The notes under the pieces are model-generated. The model was not told the DNA's origin. It did no database searches and was given only the letters and a program-made list of their open reading frames with translations. Below, one piece after another: positions 17,431-23,966 of a stretch of DNA of 64,000 nt. Within the stretch, counting starts at the first letter, position 1. Each line of letters opens with the position of its first letter. A program made the position numbers and the translations under genes. The DNA comes from Verrucomicrobiota bacterium (GTDB lineage Bacteria > Verrucomicrobiota > Verrucomicrobiia > Opitutales > Opitutaceae): positions 1 through 64,000 of the forward strand of contig JAEYUW010000010.1 of NCBI GenBank assembly GCA_023432225.1, in the 5' to 3' direction.

Positions 17431-18281
17431 ACAAGATTCGAACCCTCGTGGTGGATGATGAGCCGGCGGCGCGCCGGGGCATCGTGTTGTTGCTCGAACG
17501 CGACCCCGACATCCTCGTCGTGGGTGAAGCCAGCTCCGGCGCGGAGGCGGTGGAGAAAATTCAGGCGAAACGCGCCGACCTGGTGTTTCTCGACGTGCAG
17601 ATGCCGGAGATGAACGGCTTCAAGGTGCTCGAAGCCCTCGACGCGTGCGGGGCGCAGCGGCCGGCGGTGATTTTTGTCACCGCGTTCGACCAGCACGCGC
17701 TGCGGGCGTTCGAGGTCAACGCGGTCGATTACCTGTTGAAGCCGTTCGAGGACGAGCGCTTCTGGTCGGCGCTCCGCCGGGCCAAATCCGAACTGGTGCG
17801 CCGCCAGACGGACGCGTTGAGCGAGAAGTTGTCGGATCTGCTCCACCATCTGCAGACCAACGTCGCAGCGCCGGCGCCGGCGACGCCAGCGGCCGCGACT
17901 GCCGTGACGGCCCCGGCCGAGGCGTCGGGTGCGCAGGAGTCGATCACGCGCGAGCGCATCCTGCTGCGATCGGGCGGCGAAATCTACTTCGTGAAGGCGG
18001 AGGACATCGACTGGATCGAGGCCGAGGGCGACTACATGAAATTTCACGCCGCCGGTCGCGTGCATCTGTTGCGCGAGACGATGGCCCACCTCGAGGAGCG
18101 GCTCGATTCGCGGCGCTTCATCCGCATTCACCGCTCGACGATCGTGAATATCGACCGCGTGAAGAAGCTCAGCCCCTCGTTCGCCGGTGAATACGCGGTC
18201 ATCCTGCACGACGGCACGAAACTGCGCCTGAGCCGAGGCTACCATGATCGCTTGCAGGATTTGATGCGTTCGGCGCTGTGA
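17427..18281 (+). CDS. LytTR-family response regulator
   Basis: 284 residues. The receiver domain carries the acidic pair at D10/D11, phosphoacceptor Asp56 in LVFLDVQMPEMNG, and the conserved Lys in VDYLLKPF. An Ala/Pro-rich linker (about 143-165) leads to the LytTR DNA-binding domain (about 175-280: DIDWIEAEGDYMKFH, RFIRIHRSTIVNIDRV, LRLSRGYHDRLQ). It is the partner of the overlapping kinase. LytTR regulators of this type bind direct repeats upstream of targets; the targets here are unknown. Confidence 0.94.
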   Translation: MNKIRTLVVDDEPAARRGIVLLLERDPDILVVGEASSGAEAVEKIQAKRADLVFLDVQMPEMNGFKVLEALDACGAQRPAVIFVTAFDQHALRAFEVNAVDYLLKPFEDERFWSALRRAKSELVRRQTDALSEKLSDLLHHLQTNVAAPAPATPAAATAVTAPAEASGAQESITRERILLRSGGEIYFVKAEDIDWIEAEGDYMKFHAAGRVHLLRETMAHLEERLDSRRFIRIHRSTIVNIDRVKKLSPSFAGEYAVILHDGTKLRLSRGYHDRLQDLMRSAL

Positions 18282-18284
18282 GCC

Positions 18285-18350
18285 GTAGCGGGAGCTTCCA
18301 GCTCCCGTGTCTCAATCGCGAGCGGAGGGACGGGCGCAGGAATCTCCTGC
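18285..18350. repeat. Degenerate double-hairpin repeat
   Basis: GTAG followed by CGGGAGCT-TCC-AGCTCCCG (18289-18307) and GCAGGA-ATC-TCCTGC (18336-18350). It begins 3 bp after the LytTR stop codon like other copies, but the closing outer arm is not preserved. Confidence 0.5.
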
Positions 18351-18619
18351 TCCTTTCATGGTGTTACCATCAGATCGCCGGCGGTGGTCGGAATGATCGC
18401 CCCGCCTATCCCGGCGGAGGGCCGTTTGTCCCAAAACTACTGCGACTCTGGGCCACTTCGGGTGTTTTTGCCTCGTTCTTTGGCTGGTCCTGCCGCGCGC
18501 AGCATAAACCGAACAGGTTTGGGCGTTCGTCGTGCGGTTGCCCTGTGTCGTCGCAATGCCGTTTCATTTTTCGGCAAATCCCGCATTCCTCCTCTCGTTC
18601 GTAGTTATCAGTTGTGTTG

Positions 18620-18652
18620 CAGAGGGGTCCTTCGGGGCCCCTCTGTGTTTTT
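18620..18652 (+). terminator. Strong intrinsic terminator with UUCG tetraloop
   Basis: An 11-bp stem (18620-18630 with 18635-18645; one G-T pair), a TTCG tetraloop and then TGTTTTT. It does not follow any recognised gene closely. Confidence 0.85.
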
Positions 18653-18734
18653 GGGAGGCGGCGACGACGCAATAGTTCTGGCCAAGCGCGCACGCTAATT
18701 TTAGTCCACTTCGCTCCTTTCGCTCCTGATACCT

Positions 18735-20123
18735 ATGTCCTCCGCCGCTCCTCAGCCCGCTGCCGTCACCCCGACCGCCGGGGCCAAGAAAAAGTCCAAG
18801 AAACCCGTCTGGCTCATCCTCGGAGCCGTCGTGGTGCTCGGTGTGGTAATCGCTGCTGCGGCGGCCAAAGGCCGCGCCGCAGAAAAGCCGACCCAAGTCA
18901 CGATCGAGAAGGCTTTCGTGAAGACCATCACGCACGTCGTGACCGCCACCGGCAAGATTCAGCCCGAGACCGAGGTGAAGATTTCACCGGAAGTCGCCGG
19001 TGAGCTGATCGAAATTCCCGTCGTGGAAGGCCAGATGGTGAAGAAGGGCGACCTGCTCGTCCGGATCAAACCCGACTTCTACAAGGCCCAACTCGAGCAG
19101 CAGGAGGCCGCACTTGCCTCGTCCCGCGCGTCTTCGGTGCTCAGCCAGGCGCGGCTCACCAAGGCCGAGCAGGACTTCAAGCAGGCGAACGATCTCTATC
19201 AGAAGAAGCTCATCTCCGACGCGGAATTCATCGCCGCGCAGACAAATCTCAACGTGGCCAAGGCCGATTTCGATTCGTCGCTCGCGCAGATTCGCCGCAC
19301 CGAAGGTTCCGTCGACCAGTCGCGCGACCAGCTCAACAAGACCACGATCTACTCGCCCATGGATGGCTCGATCATCTCGCTCACGAGCGAAGTCGGCGAG
19401 CGCGTGGTCGGCACCAATCAGTTCGCCGGCACGGAAATCATGCGCATTGCCAATCTCAGCGCGATGGAAGTCCGCGTGCGCGTGAACGAAAACGACATCG
19501 TCAACGTGAAGGTTGGCGACCGCACCATCGTCTCCGTCGATGCGTTTCCGGGCCGCAAGTTCGAGGGCGCGGTGGCCGAGATCTCGAGCTCTGCGCTCAC
19601 CAGCGGCGCCCAGAGCGCCGCGGCGCAGCTCATCGCCTCCGCCTCGGATGAAGTCACCAACTTCCTCGTCAAGATCCGCATCAAGGACAACGACAACCGC
19701 CTGCGCCCGGGCATGAGCGCCACGGTCGACGTCGAGACGCAGACCGTCGAGAACGTCATCGCCGTGCCGATCCAGTCCGTCACCGTCCGCGCCGCCGGCG
19801 GCAAGACGACCGAAGAGCTCGCCGCCGAGGCCGCCAAGGAAGCCAAGGAGCGTTCCGGCAACGATCTCGACGTCGCCAGTGAGCGCGCCGATGCCCGCCG
19901 CAACCGCGAGAAGCTCCAGCGCGTGGTCTTTGTGAAGAACGGCGACAAGGTGGCCCTCCGCCAAGTCGAGACGGGCATCGCCGACAATTCGCACATCGAG
20001 ATCAAGTCCGGTCTCAAAGCCGGCGAAGAAGTAGTGTCCGGCAGCTATGCGGCCATCAGCCGCACGCTGAAGGATGGCGCGAAGATCATGGTCGAGACCC
20101 GCAAGAAAGAGGAAAACAAGTAA
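18735..20123 (+). CDS. Periplasmic adaptor of a MacA/HlyD type export system
   Basis: 462 residues. A Lys-rich N-terminus and one TM helix (about 25-44) anchor it in the inner membrane. Then come a barrel-sandwich (lipoyl-like) half (VVTATGKIQPETEVKISPEV), an alpha-helical hairpin (about 115-215, rich in Gln/Glu/Lys), the second lipoyl half (STIYSPMDGSIISL-like) and beta-barrel/membrane-proximal domains. An unusual charged insertion (about 355-390, AAEAAKEAKERSGNDLDVAS) sits late in the protein. It bridges the inner-membrane permeases encoded downstream to an outer-membrane duct not in this window. First gene of the operon adaptor-ATPase-permease-permease. Confidence 0.9.
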   Translation: MSSAAPQPAAVTPTAGAKKKSKKPVWLILGAVVVLGVVIAAAAAKGRAAEKPTQVTIEKAFVKTITHVVTATGKIQPETEVKISPEVAGELIEIPVVEGQMVKKGDLLVRIKPDFYKAQLEQQEAALASSRASSVLSQARLTKAEQDFKQANDLYQKKLISDAEFIAAQTNLNVAKADFDSSLAQIRRTEGSVDQSRDQLNKTTIYSPMDGSIISLTSEVGERVVGTNQFAGTEIMRIANLSAMEVRVRVNENDIVNVKVGDRTIVSVDAFPGRKFEGAVAEISSSALTSGAQSAAAQLIASASDEVTNFLVKIRIKDNDNRLRPGMSATVDVETQTVENVIAVPIQSVTVRAAGGKTTEELAAEAAKEAKERSGNDLDVASERADARRNREKLQRVVFVKNGDKVALRQVETGIADNSHIEIKSGLKAGEEVVSGSYAAISRTLKDGAKIMVETRKKEENK

Positions 20124-20129
20124 CCCTGG

Positions 20130-20183
20130 GTAGGGCGCGGACACTGCTCCGCGCCGCGGCGGCGAGAGGATTCGCCGCCCTAC
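20130..20183. repeat. Double-hairpin repeat, compact GTAGG/CCTAC copy
   Basis: GTAGG (20130-20134) and CCTAC (20179-20183) enclose GGCGCGGA-CACTGC-TCCGCGCC and GGCGGCGA-GAGGAT-TCGCCGCC. It lies between the adaptor and ATPase genes of one operon, so it must be read through. Confidence 0.85.
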
Positions 20184-20194
20184 CTCCCGATCCC

Positions 20195-20932
20195 ATGTCC
20201 GTTCCCGCTCCTTCTCCCGCCGTCCGCCGCGACTACCGCACGCCCGGCCCGCTCGTCATCGACATTCGTGGAGTCACCAAGCTCTACAAGATGGGCGAGG
20301 AGATCGTGCATGCGCTCCGCGGCGTCGCGCTGCAGGTGCATCGCAACGAATACCTCGCGATCATGGGCCCGTCGGGCTCCGGCAAGTCGACGCTCATGAA
20401 CATGCTCGGCTGCCTCGATACGCCGACCAGCGGACACTACGAGTTCGCCGGCAAGGACGTCTCGAGTATGACCGACGACGAGCTCGCCGACATCCGCAAT
20501 CGCGAGATCGGGTTCGTGTTCCAGACGTTCAACCTTCTGCCGCGCTCCACCTCGCTCGCCAACGTCGAGCTGCCTTTGATTTACGCGGGCCTGCCGGCGC
20601 ACGAACGTCACGAACGCGCGCGCCAGGCCTTGCATGACGTCGGTCTTGGCGAACGCATGAGCCACAAGCCGAACGAACTCTCCGGCGGTCAACGGCAACG
20701 CGTCGCCATCGCGCGCGCGCTGGTGAACAGCCCTTCGATCATCCTCGCGGACGAGCCGACGGGCAATCTCGACTCCCGCACGGGCGAGGAGATCATGCAG
20801 CTGTTCGAGGATCTCTACGCCGCGGGCAACACGATCATCGTCGTCACGCACGAGGAAGACATCGCCCGCCACGCCCGCCGCATCGTGCGCTTGCGCGACG
20901 GATTGATCGAATCGGACGTGCGGCAGGTCTGA
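20195..20932 (+). CDS. ABC transporter ATPase, MacB type
   Basis: 245 residues. Walker A GPSGSGKS at 58-65, Q loop FVFQTFN, signature LSGGQ at 162-166, Walker B IILADE at 182-187, D loop NLDS, switch His in VVTHEED. MacB-type ATPases are usually fused to or paired with an FtsX permease and use mechanotransmission to drive export through an adaptor and outer-membrane duct. Here the ATPase is a separate protein, and a four-helix-bundle cassette has been inserted between it and the first permease. Confidence 0.92.
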   Translation: MSVPAPSPAVRRDYRTPGPLVIDIRGVTKLYKMGEEIVHALRGVALQVHRNEYLAIMGPSGSGKSTLMNMLGCLDTPTSGHYEFAGKDVSSMTDDELADIRNREIGFVFQTFNLLPRSTSLANVELPLIYAGLPAHERHERARQALHDVGLGERMSHKPNELSGGQRQRVAIARALVNSPSIILADEPTGNLDSRTGEEIMQLFEDLYAAGNTIIVVTHEEDIARHARRIVRLRDGLIESDVRQV

Positions 20933-20936
20933 TTGT

Positions 20937-20964
20937 GGATTTCGGAATGCGGATTGCGGATTAC
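20937..20964 (+). repeat. Left 7-bp tandem array (4 units)
   Basis: Four units of a GGATTGC-type heptamer. A closely similar array lies alone at 30465-30492 inside the U32 peptidase gene. Confidence 0.82.
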
Positions 20965-20970
20965 CGAACC

Positions 20971-21363
20971 ATGAAAAGCGACGAACTCAAAAATCGGACG
21001 AAACAGTTCGCTTTGCGTGTTATCCGCCTGACCGATTCGCTGCCCCGCCGCATGTCGGCTGATGTGCTGGGGCGCCAGTTGCTGCGCTCGGCGACCTCGG
21101 TCGCAGCCAACTACCGCTCCGCTTGTCGCGCCAAGTCGCGCGCCGATTTCATTTCCAAGATGGGCACGGTAGAAGAGGAGGCTGACGAGTTTTCCCTTTG
21201 GCTGGAACTCATCGGCGAATCTGGCCTCCTGGCTCCCGCCAAACTCGACGCCTTGCACCAAGAAGCGGAGGAGCTCACCGCGATTGCGGTCGCATCCATC
21301 CGCACCGCCCGTCGCTCGCCAGCCAATCCGCAATCCGCAGTCCGCAATCCGCAATCGCGATGA
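20971..21363 (+). CDS. Four-helix-bundle protein (23S rRNA intervening-sequence protein family, PF05635)
   Basis: 130 residues from the ATG at 20971; a GTG at 20935 is in frame, but the extra residues would be encoded by the repeat array. Family features: FALRVIRLTDSLPRR, then LGRQLLRSATSVAANYRSAC and SKMGTVEEEADEFSLWLELI, the conserved start of helices 2 and 3. The founding members are encoded within intervening sequences of 23S rRNA genes (Leptospira, Coxiella); free-standing copies are common and have no known function. The last residues (PANPQSAVRNPQSR) are encoded by the right repeat array. The stop codon overlaps the permease ATG (ATGA), so the cassette has become translationally coupled to the operon. 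Confidence 0.88.
   Translation: MKSDELKNRTKQFALRVIRLTDSLPRRMSADVLGRQLLRSATSVAANYRSACRAKSRADFISKMGTVEEEADEFSLWLELIGESGLLAPAKLDALHQEAEELTAIAVASIRTARRSPANPQSAVRNPQSR
21323..21357 (+). repeat. Right 7-bp tandem array (5 units, inverted)
   Basis: Five units of the GCAATCC type, the reverse complement of the left array unit. It codes for the C-terminus of the four-helix-bundle protein. Confidence 0.82.
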
Positions 21364-22610
21364 AACGGTTTCTCTACGAATTCTCCGAGTCCGTGCGCAT
21401 CGCCGCGGCGCAGATTCGCGCGAACAAGATGCGCTCGGTCCTCACCGCGCTCGGCGTCATCATCGGCGTCGTCGCGGTCACGCTCATGGGCACCGCCATT
21501 CGCGGCATCGACAAGGGCTTCGCCAACAGCCTCGCGCTGCTGGGCGAGGACGTGCTTTACGTGCAGAAATGGCCGTGGGGCCCCGTCGAGGATTGGTGGA
21601 ACTACGTCAATCGTCCGAACCTCAGCCCGGCGCACGCGGAGCAACTCAACCGCGTCATCGAGAACACCAATAATTCGCTGCTCAGCTTCGCCGTGCCGGT
21701 CGTCGGCCGCGGTTCCACGCTGAAGGTCGGCGACGCGAAGGTCAGCGGCGTCTTCACGATCGGCACCACCGCGCCCTATGCGCAGATGACCGGCACCGAA
21801 TACAAGGAGGGCCGGCTGTTCAACGAGACCGAAGCCGAGTCCGGCACGCAGGTGTGCGTGCTGGGCTACGACGTCGCGGAAGCGCTGCTGCCGAATCGCG
21901 ACCCGATCGGCGAGACGGTCTTGATCAGCGGACAGCCCTTCTCGGTCGTCGGCGTTTTCGCGAAGCAGGGCGAGTTTCTCGGCATGTTCAGCTTCGACAA
22001 CCAGGTCGTGATCCCGATCAAGGCTTTCCAGAAATACTTTTCGATCCGCCGCGGCGCGGAAATCCGCGTCAAGGTGATCGACAAGACCAAGCTCGCCGCG
22101 GCGAAGGACGAACTCGTCGGCGCGATGCGCCGCGTGCGCGCGCAGCTGCCGGGTGAGCGCGACAATTTCAACATCAACGAGCAGGAGGCATTCAAGAAGC
22201 AGCTCGATCCGGTTAAGGGCACGATCGCGACGATCGGCTTCGTCATCACGGGGCTGGCGCTGTTCGTCGGCGCCATCGGCATCATGAACATCACCTTCGT
22301 GTCCGTGAAGGAGCGCACGAAGGAGATCGGCACCCGCAAGGCACTCGGCGCGCGCCGCCGATCGATCTTGATGCAGTTCCTCGTCGAAGCGGTTTCCATC
22401 GCACTGATCGGCGGCTTGGTGGGCCTGGCGCTCACGGCCGGCCTCGTGCAGATCGCGGCGCAGGCGTTCCCGAGTTTCCCGGTGAGCGTGTCGTTCGGCA
22501 TCGTGGCGCTCGCGGTCGGCACGTCGGTCTTTGCCGGCGTGGCGGCGGGATTCGTGCCCGCGTTGGGCGCGTCCCGCCTCGATCCGGTGGTGGCGTTGCG
22601 CTACGAATAA
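21360..22610 (+). CDS. ABC transporter permease, MacB/FtsX type (first of two)
   Basis: 416 residues from the ATG at 21360. TM1 follows the MacB-typical KMRSVLTALGVIIGVVAVTL; a periplasmic MacB_PCD domain covers about 60-275; the FtsX unit has three TM helices (about 290-310, 335-365, 380-400) with IMNITFVSVKERTKEIGTRK, the cytoplasmic coupling segment, and the end ASRLDPVVALRYE. Overlaps the four-helix-bundle gene by 4 bp and is followed after 6 bp by a second, related permease. Two unlike permeases suggest a heterodimeric transporter. Confidence 0.9.
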   Translation: MKRFLYEFSESVRIAAAQIRANKMRSVLTALGVIIGVVAVTLMGTAIRGIDKGFANSLALLGEDVLYVQKWPWGPVEDWWNYVNRPNLSPAHAEQLNRVIENTNNSLLSFAVPVVGRGSTLKVGDAKVSGVFTIGTTAPYAQMTGTEYKEGRLFNETEAESGTQVCVLGYDVAEALLPNRDPIGETVLISGQPFSVVGVFAKQGEFLGMFSFDNQVVIPIKAFQKYFSIRRGAEIRVKVIDKTKLAAAKDELVGAMRRVRAQLPGERDNFNINEQEAFKKQLDPVKGTIATIGFVITGLALFVGAIGIMNITFVSVKERTKEIGTRKALGARRRSILMQFLVEAVSIALIGGLVGLALTAGLVQIAAQAFPSFPVSVSFGIVALAVGTSVFAGVAAGFVPALGASRLDPVVALRYE

Positions 22611-22616
22611 TTGGCC

Positions 22617-23864
22617 ATGAAATTCTCCGAAATCCTCCGCATGGCCGTCGGCTCGCTCGGCGTGAATAAGCTCCGCTCCGGCCTCACCATGTTCGGTATC
22701 ACCATCGGCGTGTTCACGGTCATGGGTGTCATGACGGCGGTCACCGCACTGCGCAGCTCGATCGAGACGGGGCTGAGCTTCCTCGGGACAAACATGTTCC
22801 AATTCGCCAAATACCCTGTGACTGGCGGCGGCGGTGACGAGGGCGGTCGGCGCCGACGCATCGAATTGCGCCGCGACATCACGCTGGATCAGGCGATGCG
22901 TTACCAGCAACTCATGGCCGAGACGGCGAATGTCGTTTGCCTGAAGGTGTTCAACAACGGCGCGCCGGCGCACGCGACGTATGGCGGCCGCAAGACCCAG
23001 CCCGGCCTCACTTTCGGTGGCAGTAACGAGCACTTCCTCGCCGCGAATCAGTATTCCATCGAGTCCGGCCGCAACTTCACGGCCGACGACGTGGAATACG
23101 GGCGCCCGGTGATCATCATCGGCCAGGATCTCGTGACGCGCTTGTTCCCGGCCGAGAATCCCCTCGGCAAGGTCATCAAGATGAAGGACCGCACTTACAC
23201 GGTGATCGGCACCTTCGCCTCGAAGGGCAGTTCGTTCGGCAACAGCGGCGATGCCATCGGCATGATCCCGATCACCCGGTTCATCACGGACTTTGGCGCC
23301 GAGCGTGTCACCGTGAACATTGCCACGCAGGCGCCGAGCCAGACGCTCTACAACGAGACGATCGACAAGGCGGTGACGGCCATGCGCGTCGTGCGCGGCC
23401 TGAAGGCGGAGCAGGAAAACGATTTCGAAGTCTACTCCAACGACTCGCTCCTCGGCGCGTTCGCGAAGGTCGCCGATGTCATCGCGGCCGGCTCGTTCCT
23501 GATCAGCGGCATCGCTCTGGTGGCGGCCGGCGTCGGCATCATGAATATCATGCTCGTGAGCGTGACCGAGCGCACGAAGGAGATCGGAGTGCGGAAATCC
23601 CTCGGCGCCCGCAAAAAATCGATTCTGTGGCAATTCCTCATCGAGGCGGTGACGATTTCGCTGATGGGCGGTGTCGCGGGCATCCTGCTCGGCGTCGCGG
23701 TCGGCAACGGCCTGGCGATGCTCCTCAACGCCAGCGCGGTCATCCCCTGGAATTGGGCGGCAATCGGCCTCATGGTATGTTCCGGGATCGGCATCGGCTT
23801 CGGTTTCTATCCGGCGTGGAAGGCCTCTTCGCTCGATCCGATTGAGGCGCTGCGCTTCGAATAG
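22617..23864 (+). CDS. ABC transporter permease, MacB/FtsX type (second of two)
   Basis: 415 residues from the ATG at 22617 (a TTG six bases upstream is unlikely). Same build as the preceding permease: KLRSGLTMFGITIGVFTVMG at TM1, a periplasmic domain with a Gly/Arg-rich segment near residue 68-80 (GGGGDEGGRRRR), the coupling helix IMNIMLVSVTERTKEIGVRK and the end SSLDPIEALRFE. It probably forms a heterodimer with the preceding permease and uses the ATPase at 20195. Confidence 0.9.
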   Translation: MKFSEILRMAVGSLGVNKLRSGLTMFGITIGVFTVMGVMTAVTALRSSIETGLSFLGTNMFQFAKYPVTGGGGDEGGRRRRIELRRDITLDQAMRYQQLMAETANVVCLKVFNNGAPAHATYGGRKTQPGLTFGGSNEHFLAANQYSIESGRNFTADDVEYGRPVIIIGQDLVTRLFPAENPLGKVIKMKDRTYTVIGTFASKGSSFGNSGDAIGMIPITRFITDFGAERVTVNIATQAPSQTLYNETIDKAVTAMRVVRGLKAEQENDFEVYSNDSLLGAFAKVADVIAAGSFLISGIALVAAGVGIMNIMLVSVTERTKEIGVRKSLGARKKSILWQFLIEAVTISLMGGVAGILLGVAVGNGLAMLLNASAVIPWNWAAIGLMVCSGIGIGFGFYPAWKASSLDPIEALRFE

Positions 23865-23966
23865 TCCCGCGACGACTGGTGCGGCTGATTGCGGTGCGCA
23901 AAATCGCGTAGCCCGCACCTGCGTGGTTGCGGCGGCTCCCCTTCGGCGTTCGTATCGCGCGGACCT

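Larger units (their letters stand above)
18282..18734. other. 453-bp gene-free region between LytTR gene and export operon
   Basis: No convincing coding frame. Contents: a hairpin pair related to the double-hairpin repeats (18285-18350), a stretch without obvious signals, and a strong UUCG-capped terminator (18620-18652). The terminator is about 340 bp after the last stop codon, so the segment may encode a small RNA or a long 3' tail. The export operon promoter should lie between 18655 and 18734. Confidence 0.55.
20937..21357 (+). mobile_element. Candidate one-gene cassette with inverted 7-bp repeat arrays
   Basis: The left array (20937-20964) has four 7-bp units, GGATTTC, GGAATGC, GGATTGC, GGATTAC. 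The right array (21323-21357) has five units of the inverted form, GCAATCC and variants. Between them is one gene, the four-helix-bundle protein. The cassette starts 4 bp after the ATPase stop codon and ends 3 bp before the permease start codon. No transposase is seen. Confidence 0.6.
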
